Positions 1-8,606 of a stretch of DNA of 64,000 nt are shown piece by piece; position 1 is the first letter of the stretch, and every line of letters begins with the position of its first letter. Location of the stretch: NCBI RefSeq assembly GCF_900199215.1, contig NZ_FZQA01000004.1, positions 62,001-126,000 on the forward strand, read 5' to 3'. A program made the translations under genes and the position numbers. Below the pieces are notes generated by a model. That model was not told where the DNA came from, made no database searches, and worked only from the letters and a program-made list of their open reading frames with translations. The DNA is from Amphiplicatus metriothermophilus. Lineage in GTDB: Bacteria > Pseudomonadota > Alphaproteobacteria > Caulobacterales > Parvularculaceae.

Positions 1-22
1 CTTCAGGAAGCCGAAGAACCAT
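1..22 (-). CDS. 5' end of a gene running off the window
   Basis: Only seven codons are visible on the minus strand (MVLRLPE). An AAGGAG ribosome-binding site lies about four bases before this ATG, which is why a start is called here. It diverges from the oxygenase gene at 97. The product cannot be identified from seven residues. Confidence 0.45.
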
Positions 23-96
23 GTTCTCCTTCGCGCCGAATCTCTTGATTCGCTCATGAGCTTTTCCTCGCTCTGCGTCGCTTAAATCCGTCTGCC

Positions 97-846
97 ATGT
101 CCCGCCCGTCTCCGTTTCGGCTCAACCAGGCGCTTGATCTCACGCCGTGGCGGGAGAGGATGGCCGCGCGCGGCCGCGCGCAGATCCCTGACGTCCTCGA
201 ACCTGACGCGGCCAAACGGATCCTGACGAGGCTGGAGATGGCGCCGCGCTGGAATCTGGCGGCCGACTGCGCCGGCCGCCATGTCGATCTCGACGCCAAG
301 GGCATGGAGGCCCGTCCCGCCAAAGACCGAGCGCAATTCATGGCGCTTGTGCATGAGCAGGCGCGCGACGGTTTCGGCTATCTTTTCAATAATATCCCGA
401 TCTATGACATCTATCACAATCGCAAGACGCAAAGTCATCCGCTTAACGAAGTTTACGAGCTTCTCAACAGCGCGCCAATGCTGGAGCTTGCGCGCCATGT
501 CACCGGCTGCGATGACATCGGCTTCGCGGACGCGCAGGCGACCCGCTACCTGCCCGGACACTTTCTCACGGAACACGACGATAATGTCGCCGGCAAGAAT
601 CGTCGCGCGGCCTATGTGCTCAGTCTAACGGCGAAATGGAGACCTGATTGGGGAGGCCTCACGCTGTTCCTTGATGAACACGGATGCGTCGAGGAGGCCT
701 TTGCGCCGAAATTCAACACGCTGAGCATTTTCCTTGTGCCGCAACGTCATGCAGTGAGCGTCGTGGCGCCCTTCGCGGGCGGAGCGCGGTATTCGATCAC
801 CGGCTGGTTCCGCGCCGGCGAGGATCCGCTTTTGCGACGGGCGTGA
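97..846 (+). CDS. 2OG-Fe(II) oxygenase, prolyl-hydroxylase-like
   Basis: 249 aa. The C-terminal half carries the double-stranded beta-helix iron site: HDD at residues 160-162 (HxD), a distal His at about 218 in QRHAVSVV, and an Arg at about 231 in RYSITGW placed to bind 2-oxoglutarate. Family enzymes hydroxylate protein or small-molecule substrates using O2, Fe(II) and 2-oxoglutarate; the overall pattern resembles the Ofd1/prolyl-4-hydroxylase branch. There is no signal peptide, so it should be cytoplasmic. No clear Shine-Dalgarno precedes the ATG. It converges on the type I secretion operon, ending 16 bases from the HlyD-like gene. A substrate among the secreted proteins or glycans nearby is possible but not shown. 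Confidence 0.8.
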   Translation: MSRPSPFRLNQALDLTPWRERMAARGRAQIPDVLEPDAAKRILTRLEMAPRWNLAADCAGRHVDLDAKGMEARPAKDRAQFMALVHEQARDGFGYLFNNIPIYDIYHNRKTQSHPLNEVYELLNSAPMLELARHVTGCDDIGFADAQATRYLPGHFLTEHDDNVAGKNRRAAYVLSLTAKWRPDWGGLTLFLDEHGCVEEAFAPKFNTLSIFLVPQRHAVSVVAPFAGGARYSITGWFRAGEDPLLRRA

Positions 847-862
847 GCTTGCAGCGCAGGCG

Positions 863-2170
863 TTATTGTTCTCGCAAAGCCTTGGATTGAACGTCTGCGA
901 CCGGCTTTAACAGATAGGCCAGCACCGTGCGCTTGCCGTTCAGGATGTCCACTTCGGCGGCCATGCCCGGCAGAATTCTGAGCTCGCCGTCCCGCGTCGT
1001 CATGACGTTGCTGTCGGTGCGCACCTTGATCAGGTAATAGCGCTCGCCCTTTTCCTCGTCGGCGATGGCGTCGGGGCTGATATGTTCGATGCGGCCCTTG
1101 AGCGCGCCGTAGCGGGAAGAATCATAAGCCGTCAGGCGCACGCGCGCCTCCTGTCCGATGCGCAGAAAACCAATATCGGCCGGCTTGATTCGCGCCTCGA
1201 CCAGCAGAGTGTCCTCCGACGGCACGATCTCGACGATGGTCTGGCCCGGCTGCACGACGCCGCCGATCGTGGAGACCAGCACGCGGTTGACCACGCCGCC
1301 GATAGGCGCCCTCACGTCGGTGCGCGCCACCCTGTCTTCGAGGGCGGGAAGGCCGCCGGACAGTTCGGCGAGTTCTGCCTTCGCCTTGGCGAGTTCGTCG
1401 GCGGCTGCGGCGGAGAAACCGCTTTCGATGCGGAGGAGTTGATTGCGCGCCTCGCCCACTTCGAGCGCGGCGCGCTCGACGGCGATCTGGGCTCGCTTGA
1501 GCTCGCTGCGCGCCGTCGCTTCCCGCTGACGGGCGCGCAGGCGCTCCATCTGCGGCTCGATGCCCTTTTCCACAAGCGCGTCCATCATCTGCGCTTCTTC
1601 GGCCGCCAGCTTCAGCGCTTCGCGCGCGTATTTCTCGGCGGCTTTCGCGTCTTCAAGCGCCTGTTCGCGCTGTGCGAGCTTGGCCTGCTCCACCTCGAGC
1701 GCGGCCGCGCGTTCGGCCCGACGCGCCGCGTAGAGCGCCTGTTCGTCGGCCGCGACGTCGGGCGCGGCGCGCGCGATGTCAGGCGGAACGACGAAAGGCC
1801 CGCCGGCGACTTCCGCTTCGAGACGGCGCACGCGGGCGGCGAGCGCATGATAGCCCTCCCGGCCTTTCAGGAACTCGGCGTTGAACTGGGTGGGATCGAG
1901 CCGGACGAGCACCTGGCCGGCTTTCACTTCATCCCCGGCGGCGACAAGAATCTCTTTGATGATGCCGCCTTCGAGATACTGCACCTCCTGAAGCTGGTTC
2001 GACGGCACGACGCGGCCCTCGCCTCTGGTGACGCGGTCGAGCTTCGCCGTCGCCGCCCATAGCAGCGCGACGACGAACAGACCGGCGATGACATAGAGCA
2101 GAATCTGCGCGGCGCGCGCCGGTTCGATCGGCAAGACTTCTTCGACGGCTAGGTCTTCCCTTTGCGTCAT
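863..2170 (-). CDS. HlyD-family type I secretion membrane fusion protein
   Basis: 435 aa. A short cytoplasmic N-terminus is followed by one membrane helix (about residues 23-43), a biotinyl-lipoyl-like half (GDEVKAGQVLVRLDPTQF), a long charged Ala/Glu/Arg coiled coil (about 100-270), the second lipoyl half (VRAPIGGVVNRV) and a beta-barrel region. This is the normal adaptor plan, bridging the inner-membrane ABC exporter to a TolC-type channel. Its start overlaps the ABC gene stop by four bases (ATGA), so the two are translationally coupled. It is the last gene of the tolC-ABC-hlyD operon. No RTX or adhesin substrate gene is adjacent. Confidence 0.9.
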   Translation of the reverse strand: MTQREDLAVEEVLPIEPARAAQILLYVIAGLFVVALLWAATAKLDRVTRGEGRVVPSNQLQEVQYLEGGIIKEILVAAGDEVKAGQVLVRLDPTQFNAEFLKGREGYHALAARVRRLEAEVAGGPFVVPPDIARAAPDVAADEQALYAARRAERAAALEVEQAKLAQREQALEDAKAAEKYAREALKLAAEEAQMMDALVEKGIEPQMERLRARQREATARSELKRAQIAVERAALEVGEARNQLLRIESGFSAAAADELAKAKAELAELSGGLPALEDRVARTDVRAPIGGVVNRVLVSTIGGVVQPGQTIVEIVPSEDTLLVEARIKPADIGFLRIGQEARVRLTAYDSSRYGALKGRIEHISPDAIADEEKGERYYLIKVRTDSNVMTTRDGELRILPGMAAEVDILNGKRTVLAYLLKPVADVQSKALREQ

Positions 2171-3972
2171 TTCACCGCCCTGATGCGTTCTCCAGCGAGC
2201 GCCGCCCCGATCGGCCGCGGCTCGGTCGGCGCAGGCGCCGCGCGCGCGGCTTTCGCGGCGGCCATGCTGCGGACGATCTCGTCGCGTGCGCCGTCAATGA
2301 CGACGCGCCCCTGATCGAGCACGATCACGCGGTCGACGAGCCGCAGAAGCGACGTGCGGTGGGTGACGAGAAGAAGCGTGCGCCCGCGCGTGGCCCTTTC
2401 GAGCCGCGCGACAAGATGCGCCTCGGCCTGTGCGTCAAGGGCGCTTGTCGGCTCGTCGAGCAGGAGGATCGACGGCTTCGGCGCGAGCGCCCGCGCGAGA
2501 GCGATGGCCTGACGTTGACCGCCCGACAACCCCTCTCCGCGCTCGGCGAGCGTCTGATCGTAGCCGGCCTCGCTCGCGCCGACGAAATCATGAACGCCGG
2601 CGATTTTCGCCGCCGCAAGCACGTCTTCGTCGCTGATATTGTCGAGGCCGAGGGCGATGTTCTCGCGGATCGAGCCGCTGAACAGGCAGACGTCCTGGAG
2701 CACCGCCCCGACATTGGCGCGCAGGTCCGCCGGCCTGATCTGCCTGATGTCGGTGTCGTCGACGAGCACCGAGCCTTCGTTCGGTTCGTACACGCCGGTG
2801 ATGAGTCGCACGATGGTGGATTTGCCCGAACCGTTGCGGCCGAGAACCGCCACTCGCTCGCCCGGTTCGATGACGAAGGAGATCTCGTCGAGGGCGCGCG
2901 CCTTGGCGCCGGGATAGACGAAGCTGACCTCGCGAAATTCGATCCTGCCGGCGAGCCTGTCGCGACGCAGATATTCGCGCCTGGGATCGGTTTCGAGCCT
3001 GGTCGCCATAAGCCGGTCGAGCGCGCGATAGGAGGCGAGCGCGCCGCTCATCCGGCCGAGCAGGCCGGCGACCTGCGCCAGCGGCGCCATCGCCCGCCCG
3101 GTCAGAATGACGCTCGCGATGAGCGCGCCGGTGGTGATCTGCCCGTCGCCGACCAGAAACACGCCGATGACGACGACGCCGACCTGCGAGATCTGCTGGG
3201 CGAAGCCGGCGAAATTCACCGCAGCCTGATTGACGAAGCGGCCGATCGTGGAGATGCGCGCCTGGCGCAGCACGCCGCGCCGCCAGCGCTCGCGCATGAG
3301 CGAGGCCGCGGCGACGCTTTTCACGGTTTCGAGGCCGGCCAGCGTTTCGATCAGCACCGCATGCTTTAGATGGCCCTCGTTCATCGCGTCGCGCGCGTGC
3401 CGCATGATGAACGGCTGAATGAGAAGCCCGGCGGCGAGCGCGGCGAGAACGCCCATCAAAGGCACCAGGGCGAGCGGCCCGCCGACCAGCGCGATCGCGC
3501 CGATGAACAGAAAGATGAAAGGCAAATCGACGACCGCGACCAGCGTCGCCGAAGAAAAGAAATCCCGAAGGTTGTCGAATTCCTTGATGAGGCCGGCGGT
3601 CGCGCCGGTCGCGCCGCGGCGCGCGTCGAGTCGCATGGCCATCAGATTGTCGAACACCCGCGCGCCCACGGTGGCGTCGAGACGCTGGCCGGCGATGTCG
3701 ACGAAATAGCCGCGCAGCGACTTCAAAGCGAGATCGAAGACATGGGCGATCAGAACGCCGATCGTGAGCGCGATCAGCGACTCGACCGCCTGGTTCGGCA
3801 GCACGCGGTCATAGACCGTCATGATAAAGAAAGACGAGACAAGGCCGAGAAAGTTCACGATGGAAGCGGCGAGCACGGTCTGCCCGTACACGCCGATATT
3901 GTCGCGCAGGGGCCCGAACAGCCAGTGCGAGGTCGGCGCGAGCTCGCGCAGGAAAGATTTCCGCCGGCTCAT
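2167..3972 (-). CDS. type I secretion ABC transporter/permease (LapB/PrsD-like)
   Basis: 601 aa. The N-terminal half is an ABC transporter type-1 membrane domain with several hydrophobic helices (about 30-310). The C-terminal ATPase has Walker A GRNGSGKST, signature LSGGQRQ, Walker B ILLLDEPTSALD and an H-loop LLVTHRTS. There is no N-terminal C39 peptidase or C39-like extension, so it should export a substrate with an uncleaved C-terminal signal, as in Lap or Prs systems. It overlaps the upstream TolC gene and the downstream HlyD gene by four bases each, the tightest coupling in the window. Substrate unknown. Confidence 0.92.
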   Translation of the reverse strand: MSRRKSFLRELAPTSHWLFGPLRDNIGVYGQTVLAASIVNFLGLVSSFFIMTVYDRVLPNQAVESLIALTIGVLIAHVFDLALKSLRGYFVDIAGQRLDATVGARVFDNLMAMRLDARRGATGATAGLIKEFDNLRDFFSSATLVAVVDLPFIFLFIGAIALVGGPLALVPLMGVLAALAAGLLIQPFIMRHARDAMNEGHLKHAVLIETLAGLETVKSVAAASLMRERWRRGVLRQARISTIGRFVNQAAVNFAGFAQQISQVGVVVIGVFLVGDGQITTGALIASVILTGRAMAPLAQVAGLLGRMSGALASYRALDRLMATRLETDPRREYLRRDRLAGRIEFREVSFVYPGAKARALDEISFVIEPGERVAVLGRNGSGKSTIVRLITGVYEPNEGSVLVDDTDIRQIRPADLRANVGAVLQDVCLFSGSIRENIALGLDNISDEDVLAAAKIAGVHDFVGASEAGYDQTLAERGEGLSGGQRQAIALARALAPKPSILLLDEPTSALDAQAEAHLVARLERATRGRTLLLVTHRTSLLRLVDRVIVLDQGRVVIDGARDEIVRSMAAAKAARAAPAPTEPRPIGAALAGERIRAVK

Positions 3973-5432
3973 TGAACGGCCTCGACGGCGGCGGCCGCGG
4001 CGTATTCGTCCTGCGGCGAGAAATACCGCAGCAGATCGCCCGTGTGCTCCATCATCTCGTAGGTCGCCATGTCGTAATCGGCCAGACCGATGAGATACGC
4101 CACGCCCGATTCGAAATAGTCGTTCTCCGCCTGAAGCAGGTCGATGAGCTGGCCGCGCGCGACGCGAAACCGCTCGGCGATGAGCGCGCGCGCCTGATGA
4201 TTGGCTGTGACGGCGTCAGCGAGGGCGGCGAGCCGTTCCTCGGCGGCGGCGCGGCGCTCATAGGCCATGGCCGCGTCGCGCTCGATTTCCTGGCGCACGC
4301 GCTCTTGGTCGTATTTCTGCTGCCTGGCCGCCGCGCCGGCGCGCGCGATCGACGCGCCGCGGGCGCCGCCGGCGAAGATGTCGTAGTTGAGATTGACGCC
4401 GGCGCGCACGTCATAATCGTCGCCGCCGTCGATGAGATCGAATTTCGTCGCGTTGACGACGGCCCGCACTTCCGGCAGGCGGGCGGCGCGGGCGGCCTTG
4501 TATTCGGCGGTGGCGCGATCGGCGTTCGCCGCTGCGGCGGCGAGCGCCGGATTGCGCTCGACGGCAAGACGCATCGCCTCCTCGCGCGAGTCGACGGCAA
4601 GCGCGTCGAAGGATGCGCGCGTCAGCAGGCCGGGCTTCTGGCGAAAATATTCCTCGTAGCGGATTTCGGCGAAACGCAGGCTTTCGCGAATCTGCGCGAC
4701 GCGCGCCTTCGCCGCCGCGAGCCGGGCCGCGGCCTGCATCACGTCGGCGCGCGAACCGGCGCCGAGCCGTTCGCGCTCCTTCACGTCGGCGAGCAGCGCC
4801 TCGTGCCGGCTGATGAACGCCTCCCCGAGCGCGACGATCGCCTGATGGGCGGCGAGATCGACATGGGCGGAAAGAACGGCGAGCGCAAGCTCGTTCACCC
4901 GTGCGCTGATCGACTCGTCGTGCTGGCGCGCCAGCGCTTTCGCGCCCTTGATTCGCTGAAAGGTCGCGCCGCCGTCGAAGAGAAGCTGCGAAACCGAAAG
5001 TCCCGCATTGAGGCGCCGCTCCGGCTGCAGCGATTCGACGACGTTGTCCGTGCCGGCGCCGAATTCGCGCGCGATCACATAGTCGCCCGTGACGCTGGCA
5101 GAAAGCCGCGGATAGAGCGCGGCGCGTTCGGCGCGTAGCTGGCTGCGCGCCTCGTCGCGCCGCGACAGCTCCAGATGAAAGGCGGGATGACGGCCCACAG
5201 CGCGACGCACCGCCGTCGCAAACGTCTCTTCGACGCCGACGTCTCGCAAAAGATAGCGCGCCGGCCCCAGCGCCTCGCCCAGCGGACCCTGAACGGCCGC
5301 CTCCGGCGATGGCGGATAGAGCGCGCCTGGCGGCGCCTCCTTCGCCGCGGACCCTTCCTGAGCGGCGACGGGCGGCGCGGCCGTCATGCACGTCGTCGCC
5401 GCCAGCATCGCCCACAGGCCCGATCGCCGCAT
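3969..5432 (-). CDS. TolC-family outer-membrane channel of the type I system
   Basis: 487 aa with a signal peptide (MRRSGLWAMLAATTCMTAAPPVAAQ as two short stretches). The rest is long amphipathic helices rich in Ala/Arg/Glu with two repeated halves, the outer-membrane efflux protein pattern. Segments such as GVNLNYDIFAGG and LSVSQLLFDGG are the beta strands that insert in the outer membrane. It leads the three-gene secretion operon and overlaps the ABC gene by four bases. Two abutting palindromes lie about 90-110 bases upstream. Confidence 0.9.
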   Translation of the reverse strand: MRRSGLWAMLAATTCMTAAPPVAAQEGSAAKEAPPGALYPPSPEAAVQGPLGEALGPARYLLRDVGVEETFATAVRRAVGRHPAFHLELSRRDEARSQLRAERAALYPRLSASVTGDYVIAREFGAGTDNVVESLQPERRLNAGLSVSQLLFDGGATFQRIKGAKALARQHDESISARVNELALAVLSAHVDLAAHQAIVALGEAFISRHEALLADVKERERLGAGSRADVMQAAARLAAAKARVAQIRESLRFAEIRYEEYFRQKPGLLTRASFDALAVDSREEAMRLAVERNPALAAAAANADRATAEYKAARAARLPEVRAVVNATKFDLIDGGDDYDVRAGVNLNYDIFAGGARGASIARAGAAARQQKYDQERVRQEIERDAAMAYERRAAAEERLAALADAVTANHQARALIAERFRVARGQLIDLLQAENDYFESGVAYLIGLADYDMATYEMMEHTGDLLRYFSPQDEYAAAAAVEAVQ

Positions 5433-5518
5433 GCCCTCACCCGGTTCGTTGGTTCATGGACGGCCCGAGCCGCCATGGTTAACTGGCGAAGCGTTAGGCC
5501 GCGGTCTTTGACAAACCA

Positions 5519-5542
5519 TTAACTAGTTAAGCCCATATGGGC
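5519..5542. promoter_or_regulatory. two abutting 12-bp perfect palindromes upstream of the secretion operon
   Basis: TTAACTAGTTAA (5519-5530) is followed directly by GCCCATATGGGC (5531-5542); each is a perfect inverted repeat. They lie in the 149-base gap between the flippase stop and the TolC start, about 87-110 bases before the TolC ATG, a suitable place for a dimeric regulator. No regulator can be assigned. Confidence 0.4.
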
Positions 5543-5581
5543 GGCGCCGCTTAATTTTCGGTCAGGCGCGCGCAAGACGCC

Positions 5582-6988
5582 TTAGAAGGCGGGGATGACG
5601 CCGCGGCCGATCAGCGCATTCACGCCGGCGTTGGCCGCGTAGCCGAGGACCGCGCCCAGCGCCGCGGCGAGCGCAAGCCAGCCTTCCTCGCGCCAGTTCA
5701 GCGCCCCGTATCGGCGAAGCCTGATCCAGTTGTAGACCGCCACCGGCGCTTCGGCGGTCATCAGAGCCGCCACGACGCCGACCGGACCGAGCGTGACGTA
5801 AGCGGCCGGCCCTAGGGCGGCGAACCAGATGAGACGGACGATGTTTGCGTGAAGGGTCGCCTTCACATAGCCCTTGGCGACGAGAAAACGTTCGGCCGGC
5901 GCGACCGTCAACTTCAGCAGCGGTCGAATGGCGACGATCGACAGGTAAAAGGCCGCGCCGAGATAGCGATCGTCGAACAGCAGGCGAATCACCAGCTCGC
6001 CGCCGGCGATAAGCCCGCCGAGGCCGAAGGCGAAGAACAGGAACAGCCGGCGCCGCGAGGCGTAGTAATGCCGCGCCGGGTCGTCCCCCTCGCGCCGTTC
6101 GGCCTTGGCCAGAAGCGGATACAGGATGCGCGCATTATACTGGCCCGTCACCTGCGTCGCCATCTCGGCGAGCGATACCGCGAGCATGAACAGGCCGAGC
6201 TCGGCCATCGGGAAATACCGCGCCATGAATATTTTGTCCGTCTGCATCAGAATGAGCGTGATGATGCTTGACGGAATGATGATGCGAGCGAATCGCCACA
6301 TGTCGCGCGCGATTTCTTGATCGAAGGCCAGCCCGATGCGGAGCGGGTCGAACAGCCGGTAGCTGGCATAGATCCTTACAAGAACGTTGAAGTACATGCC
6401 GAGGATGATCGCCCAGTAGCTGCGCAGCCAGACGGCGGCCGCGATCGTCACGAGGACGCCGAGCACATGTTCGACGAATTCGATGAAAGAGATTCGCGGC
6501 ACGCGCTGATGGCGCAGCGCCACCGTCGGCGCAAGCGAGGTCAGCGCGCCCAGAACCGGCAATCCCGCCGAGGCGGCGATGGCCGGCGCGAGCTGAGGGT
6601 CGTTGAAAAAAGATGCGAACAGGCCGGCGCCCAGCAGCAGAATGAGGGACATTACGAGACTGCGCGCCAGGCGGATTGTCCAGATGACGCTGAGAAAGCG
6701 CGGGTCCTCGCGCTTGTGGCGGACGAGATAGGCCGTGAAGCCCATATCCGAGAGCATGTTGAGCACGTAATTGACCGAGACGATCACGCCCACGACGCCG
6801 AACGCTTCCGGCGTCAGCAGACGGGTGAGGACAAGATTGCTCCCCAGACGGACGGCATTGCGCGCGCCCATGAACGAAATCATCATCGTCGCGCCATGGC
6901 GCGTCACGGCGCGCACAGGCGCCGGAAGCCGGTCGGCGATCGTCCTTATGGCGTCGCTTGCGCTCTTGCTCTCGCCGGGCTCGACCAT
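5582..6988 (-). CDS. oligosaccharide flippase (Wzx/MATE-like)
   Basis: 468 aa integral membrane protein with about 12-14 predicted helices. The N-terminal segment RNAVRLGSNLVLTRLLTPEAFGVVGV is typical of the polysaccharide transporter/Wzx family (quoted here only as a region; key residues are the R-L-L-x-P-E-x-F-G core). Family members flip undecaprenyl-linked oligosaccharide across the inner membrane. It starts one base after the ligase-like gene stop, so translation is probably coupled. It forms an operon with the ligase-like and glycosyltransferase genes: an export and polymerisation set for a surface glycan. Confidence 0.85.
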   Translation of the reverse strand: MVEPGESKSASDAIRTIADRLPAPVRAVTRHGATMMISFMGARNAVRLGSNLVLTRLLTPEAFGVVGVIVSVNYVLNMLSDMGFTAYLVRHKREDPRFLSVIWTIRLARSLVMSLILLLGAGLFASFFNDPQLAPAIAASAGLPVLGALTSLAPTVALRHQRVPRISFIEFVEHVLGVLVTIAAAVWLRSYWAIILGMYFNVLVRIYASYRLFDPLRIGLAFDQEIARDMWRFARIIIPSSIITLILMQTDKIFMARYFPMAELGLFMLAVSLAEMATQVTGQYNARILYPLLAKAERREGDDPARHYYASRRRLFLFFAFGLGGLIAGGELVIRLLFDDRYLGAAFYLSIVAIRPLLKLTVAPAERFLVAKGYVKATLHANIVRLIWFAALGPAAYVTLGPVGVVAALMTAEAPVAVYNWIRLRRYGALNWREEGWLALAAALGAVLGYAANAGVNALIGRGVIPAF

Positions 6989-6989
6989 G

Positions 6990-8573
6990 TCATTCCCTGG
7001 GCGCGAAGCGCGCCAGATGCTTCGGCGGGCGCCAGCCGCCGGCAGGCGGCGGCGCCTGTTGATCGCGCGCTGGCGAAGAAGAAGAAGAAGAAGAAGCGGA
7101 GGGCTCGGCCCTGGACCGCGGCTGCAGCGCGGGAGCGAGCTGCGCGTAGGCGCGCATCAGCGCCAGCATGGCGATGATGTAAGGCCAGACATAGCTCACG
7201 GCGCTCACCGTGGCGATCAACGCCAGGATCCCGAATATCGCCGCCATGAGCACGCCGCCCGCGCCGCGCCGCGATTCATAATCGGGCGCGCCGCGCGCGT
7301 TGCGGTCGAGCGCGCCGGCGCCGGCGGCGATCAGGCGCAGGATCGCCGCGAGAAATATCAATAGTCCCGTCAACCCGTAATGCACGCCGATCTGAAGGTA
7401 GGTATTGACGAAATCAACGATGCCCTGCCCCTGAACGAGATGGGCGAATTCCGGCCGCGCGGCGGCGTTGACCGCGCCGAACAGCGGGTTGTTGACGATG
7501 AAGCGAATGCCCGTCGTCATCAGCTCGGCGCGATAGTCGAAAGACCCATACGGGTCGATGCGCGAGAAATCGATTTGGTCGACGACAATAGGAATCGCGA
7601 TCGCCGCCAGCGCCGCTCCCGTCAGGTAAAGACGGCGCATGGACGACCCAAGTCTTGAGAAAACGAGATAGGTCGAAACGCTCGCGAACGCCGCTAGCCA
7701 GGCGCCGCGCGATCCGCTCAGATAGCAGACGGCGGCGAAGATTACGCAGTACGCGGCCATTCTGATGAGACCGATCAGCCGCCGACGGCGCAGTTCGAGC
7801 GCGATGATGATGCCGACGGCCATCATGTAGCCGAGCAGGCCCGTCATCAGCGTGCTGCTGATGCGCAGATAACCGCCGCGCGTGTCGGCGAAGGCGGCGA
7901 GCGAGCGATGCTCAAGCAGAATGGTGTAAAAATTCCAGCTTTTCCAGGCGGACACGAGGCCGAGCATGCACAGGATGAGCGCGCTGACGAACACCGCCCT
8001 TATCGCCCGGTCGACCTCCTCAGCCGTCCTGAGATTGCGGCTGATGGCGAAGAAGGGAACCAGAAACAACAACGCGCCGTCGATGAACTCCCTGACGACG
8101 CTTGTCACCGGCAGGAAGCGGATGGTGAGCGCGCTGGTCAGCAGATAATAGCCGATGATGAGCCAGTCTGCCGCGCGCCCGCGCCGCTCGCCCGCCCTGA
8201 AAAAGGACATGACGAAAAGCGGGGCTAGCACGATTATGGCGGCGAGCTTCGCGTGATTGAGATCGATGAGATAATTGATGCCGGGAAATGGCACATGGGT
8301 CGCATGATAGACTGGCAGCGCCGGAAAAGTCGCGAGATAGTAGCACACGCGTTCGGCAGGCTTCATCGGCGCCAGCAGCATGACGGCCACGGCGAGAAGA
8401 GCGAAGCCATGCAGATTGTTCGGGATGAGGAACGCAACGAGGCTCGCCGCCAGCCAGCCGAGAAAGATCCGCTCGAAGCCCGCGAACGCGGGCCCCATCG
8501 GTTTGGCGAGATACGCCGCGCCGATAGCGAAACAGGCGAAAGCCAAACCGGCGATCAGGGGACCCAGACCCAT
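6990..8573 (-). CDS. O-antigen ligase/polymerase-like membrane protein
   Basis: 527 aa with about 11-12 hydrophobic helices and a large periplasmic loop near residues 330-380, the Wzy/WaaL plan. The loop contains R-A-E-L-M-T-T-G and N-N-P-L-F-G-A-V elements like those in O-antigen ligase family members. The likely role is polymerising or transferring lipid-linked glycan in the periplasm. The cytoplasmic tail is disordered, with a serine run encoded by a GAA/TTC triplet repeat. It lies between the glycosyltransferase and flippase genes on the same strand. Polymerase and ligase cannot be distinguished from sequence. Confidence 0.75.
   Translation of the reverse strand: MGLGPLIAGLAFACFAIGAAYLAKPMGPAFAGFERIFLGWLAASLVAFLIPNNLHGFALLAVAVMLLAPMKPAERVCYYLATFPALPVYHATHVPFPGINYLIDLNHAKLAAIIVLAPLFVMSFFRAGERRGRAADWLIIGYYLLTSALTIRFLPVTSVVREFIDGALLFLVPFFAISRNLRTAEEVDRAIRAVFVSALILCMLGLVSAWKSWNFYTILLEHRSLAAFADTRGGYLRISSTLMTGLLGYMMAVGIIIALELRRRRLIGLIRMAAYCVIFAAVCYLSGSRGAWLAAFASVSTYLVFSRLGSSMRRLYLTGAALAAIAIPIVVDQIDFSRIDPYGSFDYRAELMTTGIRFIVNNPLFGAVNAAARPEFAHLVQGQGIVDFVNTYLQIGVHYGLTGLLIFLAAILRLIAAGAGALDRNARGAPDYESRRGAGGVLMAAIFGILALIATVSAVSYVWPYIIAMLALMRAYAQLAPALQPRSRAEPSASSSSSSSPARDQQAPPPAGGWRPPKHLARFAPRE
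7075..7096. repeat. (GAA)7 microsatellite inside the ligase-like gene
   Basis: Seven GAA triplets on the plus strand, read as a poly-Ser run (TCT codons) in the C-terminal tail of the minus-strand gene. Because the unit is a triplet, slippage would change tail length without shifting frame. Confidence 0.8.
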
Positions 8574-8606
8574 ATCTTCCTCATGCCGACCGCGCGGCGG
8601 CTGGCG

